Below are positions 23,894 to 35,320 of a stretch of DNA of 64,000 nt, in pieces. Source of the DNA: Rhyzopertha dominica. Taxonomy: Eukaryota > Arthropoda > Insecta > Coleoptera > Bostrichidae. The notes beneath the pieces are model-generated. The model was not told where the DNA came from, did not search any database, and worked only from the letters and a program-made list of their open reading frames with translations. How positions within the stretch are numbered: the stretch's first letter is position 1; every line of letters begins with the position of its first letter. The position numbers and the translations under genes were made by a program. Where the stretch lies: positions 17,008,392 through 17,072,391 of the forward strand of contig QCXZ01000003.1 in assembly GCA_025024175.1 (NCBI GenBank), in the 5' to 3' direction.

Positions 23894-24813
23894 ATGAATC
23901 AGTTGAAGGAAGGTGATCGAAGTCAAATAATTGGCGACTTTTACATGAAACATATTTTACAAGGAATGTGCTTCACAGTAAATTTTTTTGTGAAATGGGG
24001 ATCCCACAACAAACAGTGTATGATATTATTAGAAGAGTATAGGAAGGAAAATCGCTGGATAGAACGCCGGGAAGTGGAAGAAAACCTCAAATATAGATTG
24101 AAAACTGAAAAAGATGCTGGAGTCGGCAGCTGTTGGCAAGGACGGACACGGTCATAAGAACACGAGGTCGAAAATTTAAAATATCACATTCATATGCGAA
24201 AAATATTCTTAAAGCAAAAAACGTGATTCGTAGAAAACGAAAACCTGCACTCAAATATAGCCAAAAGCAATTAAAAGAGCAAAGAAATAAACTGAGAAAA
24301 TTGCGTGAAACTCATTTGAAACCTTCTGACGAAAATTTTGTTATTATCGACGATGAGTCTTACTTCACACTAGACGGCAGTGGAAAACCTATTTAAGGAG
24401 GGTAATGAAGTGTCCAATGAAGTGAAATTCAAACGTCATGCCAAGTTTCAGAAGAAGGTTTTGGTATATTTAGCATTCAGTTCAAAGGAAAGGTCCACTG
24501 CGTATATAGTGCCTTCAGGATTAAGTATCAATCCAAATGTGTATGCCAATGAAAGCGTTAGAAAGACTAGTTCCCTTCATCAAAAAATTTCATAATGGGG
24601 GGCGAATATATTTTTGGCCAGACATGGCAACAGCTCATTACGGCATTCAAACAAGAGCATATAAATTATATTCCGCGTGTACCTCCATTCAGACCAATTG
24701 AAAGGTTTTGGGCCCTACAAAAAAAAAGGTATATGGCGGAAGATGGGAAGCAAAAGCAAATGAAAACCTACGGCAAAGCATTCTTAGAAAACTTCAACAT
24801 TATAATAAAATGA
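23894..24813 (+). pseudogene. Mariner-type (DDE) transposase, frameshifted
   Basis: Four overlapping short frames give one protein in order. An N-terminal helix-turn-helix begins MNQLKEGDRSQIIGDFY and continues in another frame as QQTVYDIIRR and SLDRTPGSGRKP. Next comes KFKISHSYAKNILKAKNVIR, then IIDDESYFTLDG with the first catalytic aspartate. Then come KFQKKVLVYLAFS and PSGLSINPNVYANE. FWPDMATAHY has the second aspartate and RPIERFW the glutamate. The distance from second aspartate to glutamate is about 25 residues, shorter than the ~37-41 usual in mariner relatives, so a small deletion is likely. The DDESYFTLDG and PSGL-N-YANE blocks resemble the rosa/DD41D branch; that sub-assignment is inference. 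Not functional. Confidence 0.88.
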
Positions 24814-24984
24814 AACGTTAATGGCTAGAATTTTGACAAAAGTGAGATTAGCAGCTGATTATGGGGCGGCTTATGTTTTAAAATAATTAATCTTTGTAAA
24901 TGTTATTTTTAATCAGTTTCCTAACCATTAGTTTAAGGAATAAATTTATTGCATTTGTACGGAGTTTTTGTTTACACACCCTTA

Positions 24985-27600
24985 TATTGTTATGGTCTAG
25001 CCAAGGCATTGAAAATACAGGTAGCTCCTGAAAGCAGGTAATATAGATAAAACCATTTTATTGATCATTTTGAGAAAATGTACACTCTTGATTGTAAAGC
25101 CAAAAAAAAGTTTATTGAGAGGTTGAAAATCCTGTTCATTTTCATCAAAACCCGTTGGTACTTGGGCGTTGATTTTGGGAAATTATATTATTCAATCATA
25201 TATTCATGCCTTCAGAAGTTTGAGAGAAATGTTAAAGAATGAATTTGGCCGTGTTGTCGAAACTTGTCATTAGTTCTTTTTCTCTGGCACTAATTCTTTC
25301 CGATTGTCTCTTCTTGAAGGCTGCGCTCGGTATTTTCACAGCGCAGGTGCAAATTATGCTAGTGTTCGAACCTGTGAGGAAACCTTTGTATTAGGATTTC
25401 AGTAGGGCGCTCACATGATTTCTTGAAAGCTGAAAAATATTTTATTTTTAAAACAAAAAAAATCAAACAATTAAACATCAAGGAAGGGAAATTTTATTGC
25501 GCATCCACAGTGCAAAAATGTTTAAAGAAGCTAGCAGTTTGTATCTAACAACTTAAAATTTATAAAACCCAAAAACTATTTTTTTAACTCGAATATCTGC
25601 ATTTCAAGTATCTATTTATATTGATTATCTTTTTTATGTTACTTGAATATAATTGCTACCTGACCTTACTGCACTTGTTACATTACTTGAGCAATAAATA
25701 ATCACACGTCTGGAAGAGGTATCTGCCGTATTTATTAGTGCGCGTGGGTATTGTACAACCCACTATCATCTTCAACTGTTGACTTACGCTCTTCCATTCC
25801 ATCAATTCCCGTTTACGCAAAGATCATAGTAAAAAAACCGTAGTTCTACCCCTTGTAACAATTATCTTCTGAGATAGTAAAAGATTTCTTCCAGAGAGAT
25901 CCAACAAAAGTCCAGCTTTAAGAGGGCACTGAATTGTCGAGAGCTGTTTGGATACTAACGTTACTCATACTGGGGATAACAAGATCACGGATGATTGAAC
26001 ATATGCTGGTATTTAAAAACCATAACATAAAACCGTTCCTTTTACCATTACGGCACCATTGTTTAAAGTTACTGCCTTTCCTCTTTCGAAGTTTTCTTCC
26101 GATTGTTCCTATACGATTAGAATCTCTGGGTTTTTTTCCACTTTATCGACCTTATTCTAGATGCATTGAGTCACACTCTAGTTCAGAATTTCCAGAAGTG
26201 AGAGTTTGTGATCAGTGCTTTTTATCTATAGGGTTGTCAGAGCATGCATGCACATACCTGCGGCAAACTGATTTAAATTCTGACCACAAGGTACCGCGCT
26301 CTCCATCCTTTACCCCTAATTGACCCGTAGATCCAACCAGAATCTTTTGCTAAATTGATCCTCAAAACATGAAACGCTATTGTTGCTATGTTTTAATTAC
26401 ATCGTGAATAATAACTTCAGGTAAGCTTATTAACGAGCTTCTATTTTTGGCGATTCTCCATGGGGAACAATAACTGCAATCGTAAATAAACAATAACTGC
26501 AATCGATTTCCCTGTGCGGACTGCATTAATACATCGCTAGTGGCCGCATACAGCTACAAAAGAACAGGCTTCCGCACAATCCTTTCTTGGCAATGAATTA
26601 GGAAACCTGCGACATCTTGTCGGGTAACATCCCTCAAGGAGTTGGCAACTATCCAAAGCGTCGAAGTTTCCTAACGGTTCATGCGTACATATACTGTATT
26701 GTACGGATTTTGTATCGGATCTAACGAATTGACGAAATGCGCAAGGTGAAATATTGGCATTGCGTAAGATTTAATCTAAAAAGATAAACAAATGCTTCGT
26801 CATTAAATGTATATAGTTAAACTTAAACATTAATATGCCGATAATTATCATAACTGAAGTCAGCTAGAAGCAAAGGCTTTTCAATGTTGGCTTCGGAACT
26901 ATACTGGATAAGTTGAATTTTCAAATTGTAAACTGAAATTAACAGTTTTTTGGCAAGAAAACTATGTTCTATGAATCTGCGCAGGAAAATGCAGAATCTC
27001 GCATTCGTCAGATAAATAAATAATGCCACGCCACTTTACAAGTCGTTAGTACACATAATTCGTGGAAAGCATAAGTACCAGCTATTCTGAGTACAAATGT
27101 TCCCAGGTAATTTCCAGAGAATTTTTTATCGGTAAACTCTTCATAGAGAGGTCAACGCGTTATGTTTGTCTATAAAGCCAATTTTCATACAAATAGCGTC
27201 GCTAATGGATGTACGTGTAGCAACTATTATTACACGATATATAGTAAATCTTCAAATTAAACCTTTAAAAATCGGTAAGAATTATAGGAAATTGCTGTTT
27301 AATTTTTTTATTATAGGCAGTTAATATGCTCGCAACAAAATAGAGCTTTTCCTAGTTACTTACTGGAAGTAAAAAGAATTTTTAATGTCACAAAATCAAG
27401 TTATGCCCCTTTCAATAGATGTATTCAGCAGATACATCAGGAACGGTTACTTTTACAAATGCTGAATTGAAAGTGTTGCCGAACTGTTAAAACGCGTTTT
27501 GGCGTTGCGCTAGTATAAGTTTTTGCTGATTGTCAATAGTTGTCAATTAACTGTCAGAGCCTTAGGTTATTTTATATATCTTGGGACAATTAGCCAGCTG
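24985..27600. other. No gene recognised
   Basis: AT-rich. The longest frame, 129 codons at 25934-26323 on the plus strand, has no known domain and no supporting splice or promoter context that I can see. I treat it as unproven. Confidence 0.4.
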
Positions 27601-27671
27601 ATTAGTATTTATTAATCCTTATTTAAAATCACATAAGTACATGTATGCAGGGACATCCGCAAACACCTATG

Positions 27672-27743
27672 CCATTGGCGGGATTCGAACCCGCAGCCTC
27701 GGAGTTCGGAAGTAGGCACGCTACCCACTGGACCACCGAGGCC
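27672..27743 (-). repeat. tRNA-derived SINE head
   Basis: The minus strand shows RNA polymerase III internal promoter boxes: box A TGGTCCAGTGGGTAGC (about 27719-27734) and a perfect box B inside CGGGTTCGAATCCCG (27679-27693). The spacing is tRNA-like, but the acceptor halves do not pair beyond three bases and no standard anticodon arm forms, so it is not a working tRNA gene. Non-tRNA sequence follows (GGTGTTTGCGGATGTCCC), as expected for a SINE body; its 3' end is not delimited. Confidence 0.75.
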
Positions 27744-27744
27744 T

Positions 27745-30050
27745 ACCTTAGGCCTTTATCGGATTCAGAGACATATTAATCTATTACCTAGAGCACCAAA
27801 TGTTATGGCATGCGCGAGAAAATTTTGTGACGACCAGTAAGTAGCAATGTTGCTCGTTTGTGAGGCAGCGAGTCTGCACAGTAACGCGCAAGTATGACCG
27901 CGTGAATGGCGGTTGGCGAGATGATTGCCATGACGTTGCAATGACGTTCAGACGTTCCCATTTAATCTTTGCTGTCCATGCGTCTGGCCATACACGCACG
28001 AGGATCATTTGTCACCAAATCTTATCATTGGTTTAAACTTCTATACACGAGTCGCTCAACAGATATAATAATAAAAAATTGAGTGGGATACTAGCTGTGT
28101 AAAGCGTTATAGGCAACAGTTGGCTTCACACTAAAGAATTGTGTGCGTGGCGGGCTTTTTGAATCGCGACTTGAGCATAGGTAACTATGTGTTTTTGTGC
28201 CCGGATTTAATGTAATATTAAGTTTGCAAACTTTGTCAACACTACCCACACGAACATAATTCACGGCAGCTAATGTTGGAGCTGAACCGCTAGGTAGTTT
28301 ATACGTCCAGCAAAGTTTGGTAGGTGCTCCGCCCAATTTAAATTGAACTGTGCGTATTTAATGAATTATTCATTTTTTGTTGAATATCTTCGCTTTGTGT
28401 TTAATCGAACAGCATAAATTTCATATGGCTATCTGTTATAGTGAAAAAAAATAGTTGAGACAAGTCACACTATAGATTAATAATGTCAAGTAGCTCTTCG
28501 AGAAAGTGAGACGCCTTGTACACGTGAAAACATTTCCTATATAACATTTCCGATATTGTTTAGAGGACGTAACATAACCATTTTTCGCACTAATCCCTTT
28601 TATTTTGCAGACATTGACGGCTGCCAACTGTGTGGTTAAACGTAAGATCTGCAAAAAAAAATTCACCTCGGACCAGCCCCCGACCCGTTTTTAATCTCCA
28701 ATTATGTACACATAACATAGATCACAGACTTTTCCTGATTTCAATAATAATTTTATAGTTCTTATATGTTGTTTTACCAAATCCTAAAAACGAAATTGTC
28801 ATCATGTGTCAAGTTTTAAAAAGAGCAGTTATGCAACGTGGTCATATGTAAAAAAAATCTTCATATTTAAAAACCTTAAACTGGTAATGAGCAATATCAC
28901 TTTTTTCAAGTCGAACATAAAGCTTTGTACACAGCATCATAATTGAACTTTTCTGGACTCGTCTTATTTATTAGTCTCGTTCGTTACGCTTACTCGGCCA
29001 CAAATAGTGACTAGTCGAAGAAAGTTCCTTATTACGTCCTTGTTAGATAAATAGCTATTATTTAAACCTAATATAAGAGAGCTAAAGCTTAAAAATATAC
29101 GCAAATGTATATGTAATAACTCTTATTTATTTATCACTTCAAACTGTTATTCTAAAAAAAGTCTGCTTGAGAGAGGAAGTATACTTAAACTTACTTTCTT
29201 ATAGAGTGTAAACATTAGACATTCAGCAGCTTTAGTGTGACAAACAAATAATTGCATTTCATGTCTTGAAGGTATAATTTACTTTGGTAGTTGCCAATGT
29301 TCACCAGTTGAGGATTTTCATATATAATTTTGTTCTTAAAATATAATATGATTTCCCGTACTTTTAATTTCAGTTCATTTCAACTTTTTGCTAGTGATTA
29401 ATTGAATATTCTCTTTCCAGGTAAGTGGATTTATGGCAATCTACTTTGCGCAGTCTCTTACATAGAGTGGGTGTCACAGTAAGTAACTGTAAGTATACGT
29501 TATTTGTAAATGTTGAGAAAATTGGTAAATTTGACGATATGAATCATGTCAATCCAGAAATAAGTACCTATTTTACAGATTTTTCAGGAATTAGAAATTT
29601 AGCATTCCTTTTCCCAAGAATTCGTACTGACGAAATATAAAATACCTAAAGAGGATACGACAAATCGGTTTCGTAATACCTAAGAACAGATCCTTTTACT
29701 GGCTCATTAGCTTGTGAGGTAATGTTGCTAATGTCAGAAGTTTCTGTGTGCATCACTTGTACGTTAAACAAGTGCACCTGATCCTTGATCAGTTTTTGTT
29801 AGATTGCGTCAGTTGTACAAATAGAGTCGACATTTCGCCACTTCTTATAAGAGCATCTCCAGAACAGATGTATGTCACAGAAACAACTCGCGAATCACAT
29901 CAGAGGTTAATAAAATTTCAAAAAGTGAATAGTTCCGTAATTTGGCTGAAACCTATGTCTTTATACCTGTTATCCTGTATACCCGAAGCCGAATAAAAAC
30001 TACTAAACACTGCTAACAATTAGCAAAATTGCAAACGCAAACCAGTGGCC
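27745..30050. other. No gene recognised
   Basis: 27780-28020 is less AT-rich and has weak inverted similarity between its ends. 29425-29640 and 29748-29996 are short frames without motifs. Nothing else is supportable. Confidence 0.4.
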
Positions 30051-30059
30051 GATATACCC

Positions 30060-30314
30060 TGTAAACTACCAAGCTAGCTCGGGTTCAGGCAGGCAAAACA
30101 ACATTAATTGCAAGTTTCTTTATTGTGACGCCAGCAGCACTACAGGTACCTTGCAACTAATTAAAGGCGAGGCAAAGGTTCCTGTCTTCGTTCGCAGCCT
30201 CGAACGTTCTGGGTTCCAGGCGTTGACAAGGCTCAACGTCCGCGCTTCAGGTTCCTTTCTCGTTCGCAACCTCGAACGTTCTGGGTTCCAGGCGTTGACC
30301 ACGTTCAACTCCGC
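30060..30314 (-). repeat. Truncated 3' LTR
   Basis: Collinear with 31262-31516 with few differences. The segment equivalent to 31517-31695 is missing, and gag sequence is joined directly at a CCGC word. It contains two copies of a ~73-bp direct repeat (starts 30177 and 30250) with the shared block CGAACGTTCTGGGTTCCAGG. Confidence 0.9.
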
Positions 30315-31036
30315 CTTAAAAACGTTTCAACTTCTTCAATGTCGAAACAACCGTTATTTAGGATTCCCCGTCTTACCTCAGGTTCAAAATGCTCAACGAG
30401 TAACTCTACCAGCTCCTGATCTGGCAATCTGTTAGATAAATATGTCGTTTCTTTAACCATTTTCATGAAATAATCAGCCCTATTTTCACGATTATCATAT
30501 TTTCCGTATTTAATTTGATAAAATGTCTGTCTTTCTTCGTCCGGACCCCAATATCTACGCAAAAATGCCTCTTCAAACTTTTTATAGCAATCGAAACTAT
30601 CTTCTTTCGAGACAGCCCAGCTATTTGCAGTGCCTCTCATTAACCCAAGTGCTAATCCCACGCGCTTGCTTACGGGTACGCCCGCATCTACAAACATCTT
30701 ATTTAATTTTCTCAAGAACTCTACAGGGTGAATCGAACCGTTGGGTATAAAGTATAAATTCAACCCCCCTAAATCTTTAAACAAACTTATGTAATTCATA
30801 TTAAAACGTTCTTCATTTGACATATGATTACTAACGATGTTATTTCCATCACCATCCCTTTTTTTATTAGCATTACTAACATTGGTACATTCAACAACTT
30901 TGTTAAATAATGTTTCCATGCCTTGCTGCATCACTTGCATGTTCTTAGTTAATTGGTTTATGGCTATCTCTAAAGTATCTAAACGCATGGTTTCCTCCGA
31001 TTCTACAATTTTGCTTTTCTTGTTTCTACCAGCCAT
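30305..31036 (-). CDS. gag: Retrotransposon Gag protein, C-terminally truncated
   Basis: An open frame of 243 codons, the longest in the window. The start gives MAGRNKKSK, followed by a predicted coiled-coil-like stretch with regular hydrophobics (about residues 15-45). Next comes a capsid-type domain: NGSIHPVEFLRKLNKMF, ANSWAVSKEDSFDCYKKFEE, AFLRRYWGPDEERQTFYQIK and the LSNRLPDQELVELLVEHF segment. This arrangement is that of Ty3/gypsy-type Gag in arthropods. The last residues (RRS) and the stop come from the fused LTR, and the expected zinc knuckle is absent. An unbroken frame in such a decayed region implies a young insertion. A domesticated function is possible but there is no evidence for it. 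Confidence 0.85.
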   Translation of the reverse strand: MAGRNKKSKIVESEETMRLDTLEIAINQLTKNMQVMQQGMETLFNKVVECTNVSNANKKRDGDGNNIVSNHMSNEERFNMNYISLFKDLGGLNLYFIPNGSIHPVEFLRKLNKMFVDAGVPVSKRVGLALGLMRGTANSWAVSKEDSFDCYKKFEEAFLRRYWGPDEERQTFYQIKYGKYDNRENRADYFMKMVKETTYLSNRLPDQELVELLVEHFEPEVRRGILNNGCFDIEEVETFLRRS

Positions 31037-31261
31037 TTCTATTTGAACACAACAGCTACTTTCTCTTTACAGAATAACAAGCAAATAGCAACTACTTGAA
31101 GCAAATTAGATTGTTATAACCCCAGTGACATTTGATACACAGTCTGACAATATGGATTATTCACAATTTAAATCAATGCTATAGCCATTGGGCTTCTACA
31201 ATGTTCACCATTCTTCTGGTTAAAGTGTTTCAAACACCTGCCCGCCCGTTGGGACGCCAAA

Positions 31262-31695
31262 TGTAAACTACCAAGCTAGCTCGGGTTCAGGCAGGCAAAA
31301 CAACATTAATTGCAAGTTTCTTTATTGTGACGCCAGCAGCACTACAGGTACCTTGCAACTAATTAAAGGCGAGGCAAAGGTTCCTGTCTTCGTTCGCAGC
31401 CTCGAACGTTCTGGGTTGCAGGCGTTGACAAGGCTCAACGTCCGCGCTTCAGGTTCCTGTCTCGTTCGCAACCTCGAATGTTCTGGGTTCCAGGCGTTGA
31501 CCACGTTCAACTCCGCGCCTCCTGCTCAAGCACGNCACCAAAAAAACAGCTTCTTTTCAACCAAGGGTTTCCTTTTGTACTTGACAGCCCTTGCTGTCCT
31601 CCTGACAACCCTTCATCTTATCTCCGCCTCCCTTTCTTTTAATTTTCCACTCGCGACATGTTTTGCATCAATATTACTTATAACGGCTCGTTACA
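31262..31695 (-). repeat. Complete 5' LTR
   Basis: 434 bp with TGTAA...TTACA ends. The internal 73-bp tandem duplication starts at 31379 and 31452. One N lies near 31535. It should carry the element's promoter; no convincing TATA box could be fixed. Confidence 0.88.
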
Positions 31696-31950
31696 ACCCT
31701 AGAAGCTATCGGTTTACAACCGAGATGAATAATTGCTAGTGTACTTGTTCAATAAATAAACTTAATGCCAGATTAATGGAACATAGTTTGGACTTAATTT
31801 AAAGAGCGACATCATTAGTTGCGAGTCCTAGTCTTGTTTTGTAGACGTCTCTAACACATTATATTATTTGTAACTAACAAAAAATAAATAAAATGTAAAT
31901 TGAAGTGGACGTGACAACCACAATTTTAATTGTATTAATGAGTATTAAAC

Positions 31951-31986
31951 CTGAAGAAGCTACCAAACAATAAAGTAGCGAAATTT
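31951..31986 (+). ncRNA. Hammerhead-like motif, copy 5
   Basis: CTGAAGA (31951-31957), one extra A, a perfect 5-bp stem GCTAC (31959-31963) / GTAGC (31975-31979), then GAAAT. This is the same layout as the Penelope-like termini, but here with no neighbouring coding remnant. Stem I pairing is not obvious, so it may be a terminal fragment of a related element. Confidence 0.4.
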
Positions 31987-32229
31987 TCGGCATAATATTT
32001 TTTTTTAATATAATTGTCCAGTATACCAAACTAATCTCTATGGAATAAAATGTAAATTATTTCCAATTATAGTTATTTTTATTTCTGCTACAGATTTCTA
32101 GTTACCAACTGATTGCATTTCCGGTTTTATACACAGCTTCATTAACTCTACTGTACCGCTTCAATACTACGCTAGAGCAAGTTAATTTGCAATTATAATT
32201 ATTATTATGGTAATAATCATCATGATATA

Positions 32230-32658
32230 CAGGGTGAGTCAGTTTTTTTTTGTAGATATACTTTAACAGAAGATAGAACACAAAAAGAAAAGTTCCTATA
32301 AACATATGTCGTAGAAGGCTTCGTTTCCGAGATACAGGGTGTTGAATATATTTTTTTCTTAAATTTTCATTATAACTTAAAGCGAATGCTATGATTTTTT
32401 TCATGTTTGGGGGATAATGCTTAATAATTAAGGGACATAAAACAAGCGATAAGAATGTTAAAAAATTTGCACTATTGCGGAGTGTAGGGGGTGGTCAAGC
32501 CCTTTCTTAAACAGAACTTCTAAGCCAATGACTATTTGTAAAAAAAAACTGTTATTTTCATTATCTACACACAGTTTTACAAAAAAATAATGTCTGTTCT
32601 GCTGTTTCTAAAATCCTGTGCGTTTCCGAGTTTGTCTTAAAAAAACTGACTCACCCTG
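32230..32658. mobile_element. TA-flanked miniature element (Tc1/mariner-type)
   Basis: It starts CAGGGTGAGTCAGTTTTTTT and ends with the exact inverse AAAAAAACTGACTCACCCTG, bordered by TA on both sides within TATA. At 429 bp it has no transposase frame. An internal GTTTCCGAGATACAGGGTG block resembles another TIR-like sequence. Confidence 0.85.
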
Positions 32659-32782
32659 TATATATCGAATTACTAATTAATTAACTTACCTTCTTTTATA
32701 TTATCTATTTTTTTACTCGTAAATGTAAAAAAACGACGGTTAATTTCATTAAATACGAAAATAACAAAACTGTTTATTATTC

Positions 32783-33508
32783 ATGTCAAAGCATTTCAAT
32801 AACAATTTTCTTTATTGGTGTCAAGGAATTTTAACTATTTTAACATCCTTCTATCCTATTCTAGCCTTCGAATCTGTTGTACATCAAAATATCTTTAAAT
32901 GCGTTAATAATATTATATCACCCATTCAGCATGGTTTAATACCCAAGAGGTCCGCTGTGAGCAACTTGGCCTACTGTAGTCAATTTGTCTCAGAGGTATT
33001 TGACTGCCAAAGTAGTACAACAAGTAGATGTTGTATAGTATACTGATTTTTAAAAGGCATTCTATCCAATTGATCAATATTATATTCTCTTAGCTAAACT
33101 GGAATAGTATATTTTTTTCATACACCAATTCGCCTATTTATATCATATTTAGTAAGTAGAGAGAACAGGGTGCGTTACGCTAACTTTGTTTCTGACTCAT
33201 TTTCGCCCACCTCCGGGGTTCCTCAGGGATCCAATCTCGGCCCACTCTTACTTCTGTTATTTATCAACGATTTACCAGACTCATTATGTTGTTTATGATT
33301 GATGTTTGCAGATGATCTCAAACTATTTGGAAATATGTCTTCCTTTGACCACTCTTCTGTTCTTCAAAACGATCTAAACTATTTAACCACGTGGTGTAAT
33401 CGGAATGGGTTCGATTTAAACGTATCAAAACGTAATGTGTTAATATTCTGCCGGAGACGTAATGCAATCTTTTATCAATACAAGATCATGCTGTGCGTCC
33501 CGGATTAA
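32783..33508 (+). pseudogene. Non-LTR retrotransposon RT, Jockey/CR1-like, broken
   Basis: The first frame (32783-33046) reads FESVVHQNIF and SPIQHGLIPKRSAVSNLA, matching the RT fingers region. Out of frame, YTDF-KAF-PID around 33035-33070 marks the first catalytic aspartate block. SGVPQGSNLGPLLLLLFIND at about 33210-33270 and FADDLKLF at 33302-33325 (catalytic ADD) complete the palm, then LTTWCNRNGFDLNVSK. Several stops and shifts and the absence of endonuclease, thumb and C-terminal parts make it inactive. The combination PQGS-LGPLLF-FINDL with FADDLKLF is typical of the Jockey/CR1 group; finer placement is uncertain. Confidence 0.85.
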
Positions 33509-33654
33509 TGTTCGTCGAAACCTAGCGTTGCACCGTTGCACAATCGATCAGATATGCTTGTTAGATCGCCAATATTACTTATGGGCCAGTACTATAACTT
33601 AATTTCCGATTCTTGTGACATAAACTATGATAGGAACGAAATTATTTTAAAGCG

Positions 33655-33808
<154 letters not shown>

Positions 33809-33849
33809 AAATTGTTGAGAAAAATCGTAACCTCACATAAACGATAAAC

Positions 33850-34630
33850 ACATTATCGAATTAGGTTCTAAGTAGTTCTCTTGTGTGATGAGAAGTGTTT
33901 TACGACAAATGTCATTCAAAGGTACCTTTTAGTAAGCTTTAGTAATACTTGCACTAAAACTTATCGAAATGAAATCCTTACGATCGCAAATATTCACATC
34001 AGGATATTTCTTAGTTATTTAACATCGTTGATATGGAGAAAATTTGTTATCTTAAATCCACAGTATCTAAATTAGAAAATTTGGAGAAACTGGCGATGTT
34101 GAAACTGTACCCAGGCCAGGTTTTCCGAAGTCGGTCACAAACGAGAATCAAGCTTTCGGTGTATTACTTTGGGCTATGGAATCGTTGCCTTTAATTTTTA
34201 GAATATTAAAATAAAAATAAACACAAACCCTACAAGGTACATATACTCTATTAGCTAAAATAAAATAACCCTTATTACAGAAAAACTCAGTTTTATGCAA
34301 TTATAATGGGCCTCACCGTGAATAATTCAAACTTTTTAAATAGCGTTGCCTAAATGCTCCACAATTATCACTACATGTCCAGCGATAATCTGTACTGGAT
34401 GACAGAACTTCAAACATTAAAGGTATGGGCTGGTATCGTCAATCAATCAACCACCTGATAGGTTCATTATAGTAGTAATAATATACGGAAATTTGACAAC
34501 AAGTAGGTACCTTAAATTTTGCGTTGTGATATTGTACTTGCCATTGTATATTTATCCCTCAATGAAAATTGACAAGGAACGACCAGGCGCAAGGTGCCTA
34601 TCTTTCCAAATATTTTCAGGATAGGTCGTC
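33850..34630. other. No feature recognised
   Basis: Short frames only; no terminal repeats found. Confidence 0.5.
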
Positions 34631-34633
34631 ATT

Positions 34634-34708
34634 TCACTTAAGGTTGTATCTGAAAAAATAAAGAAAATACGAGCCCGAGGAGTTTTAGGTGGTGAATCCT
34701 ATAGAGTA
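34634..34708. mobile_element. Solo end of the 1-kb foldback element
   Basis: CACTTAAGGTTGTA and the following AAAGAAAATACGAGCCCGAGG, GAGTTTTAGGTGGTG and ATCCTATA match the right end of the elements at 12405-13410 and 58554-59584. No opposite arm is present. Confidence 0.8.
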
Positions 34709-34714
34709 ATAACT

Positions 34715-35315
34715 GTAATACCGTTATGTTGTTTTGTACTGTTAGTTTATTGACTTTCTTCTTTGATCTATCTATCTACTTTGATTTTTAATATATTTAT
34801 TGACTAAGATATAGCGTGTCGTGTATTTTATTTTACTAACTTGAATAGCTTTCTCACTAGCAACAGTAAGACTAATACTTAATGCAAGAAAAGATTAGTG
34901 ACACTCTGAGAATGACGGGTTATTAACTCGGTGTGATCTATCTAGGGAGGTACGGCAAACAGATGTAATATTAGTGGAAAACAATATGTAATATAGGATG
35001 AGAGCTGCTATTCAGTAAGGTTATAAATGACACGGAACGATCATGGGCTACTGAGCGAGTTAGAAATAAGTACCTAAAAGACCCATTCAGTACCTAACCG
35101 TCAGCTAGTTTCAGTAAGAATTCGGTATTGTATTTTTTGTTTTACATACCAGAGAAAAATCGTAATTAATTAGTAAACGTGTGCCTTTTTTAATATAATC
35201 TAATTTTATTTCAAAGATACAAAATAGCTGAACCTNAGGATAAATTCGCAGATATCGACCTCCGGTTTTCATATTTATCTTGCTTGATTAATAAAACATA
35301 ACAGCTAACAAAAAG
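34715..35315. other. No feature recognised
   Basis: AT-rich, one N at 35236; nothing supportable. Confidence 0.5.
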
Positions 35316-35320
35316 GTCTA

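Larger units (their letters stand above)
23258..24982 (+). mobile_element. Tc1/mariner-superfamily transposon with both terminal inverted repeats
   Basis: The left end (23258-23282) and right end (24957-24982) are 25-26 bp inverted repeats (AGGTGTGTAAAC ... GTTTACACACCCT) with one gap and one mismatch. TA borders the right end; the left target base is altered. The transposase remnant lies at 23894-24813. The 0.6 kb between the left end and the transposase start is unusually long and contains two nested miniature elements. Confidence 0.9.
30060..31695 (-). mobile_element. Ty3/gypsy-type LTR retrotransposon, internally deleted, with 4-bp target duplication
   Basis: Two direct copies of an LTR flank a gag frame. 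The full LTR (31262-31695, 434 bp) begins TGTAA and ends TTACA. ACCC occurs at 30056-30059 and again at 31696-31699, matching a 4-bp target duplication. On the minus strand the sequence after the LTR reads TTTGGCGTCCCAACGGG, suitable as a tRNA primer-binding site. Protease, RT, integrase, the polypurine tract and the start of the 3' LTR are gone, so the copy is non-autonomous. Confidence 0.9.

Noticed and set aside
25934..26323. 129-codon open frame as a host gene
   Set aside because: No domain, no supporting signals, and unrelated frames of similar length occur by chance in 64 kb.
27672..27743. Functional tRNA gene on the minus strand
   Set aside because: Box A and box B are excellent, but the acceptor stem pairs at only three positions and the anticodon arm does not fold normally, so a SINE head is more likely.
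30151..30435. Plus-strand frames across the LTR and gag
   Set aside because: They are antisense shadows of the LTR and the minus-strand gag.
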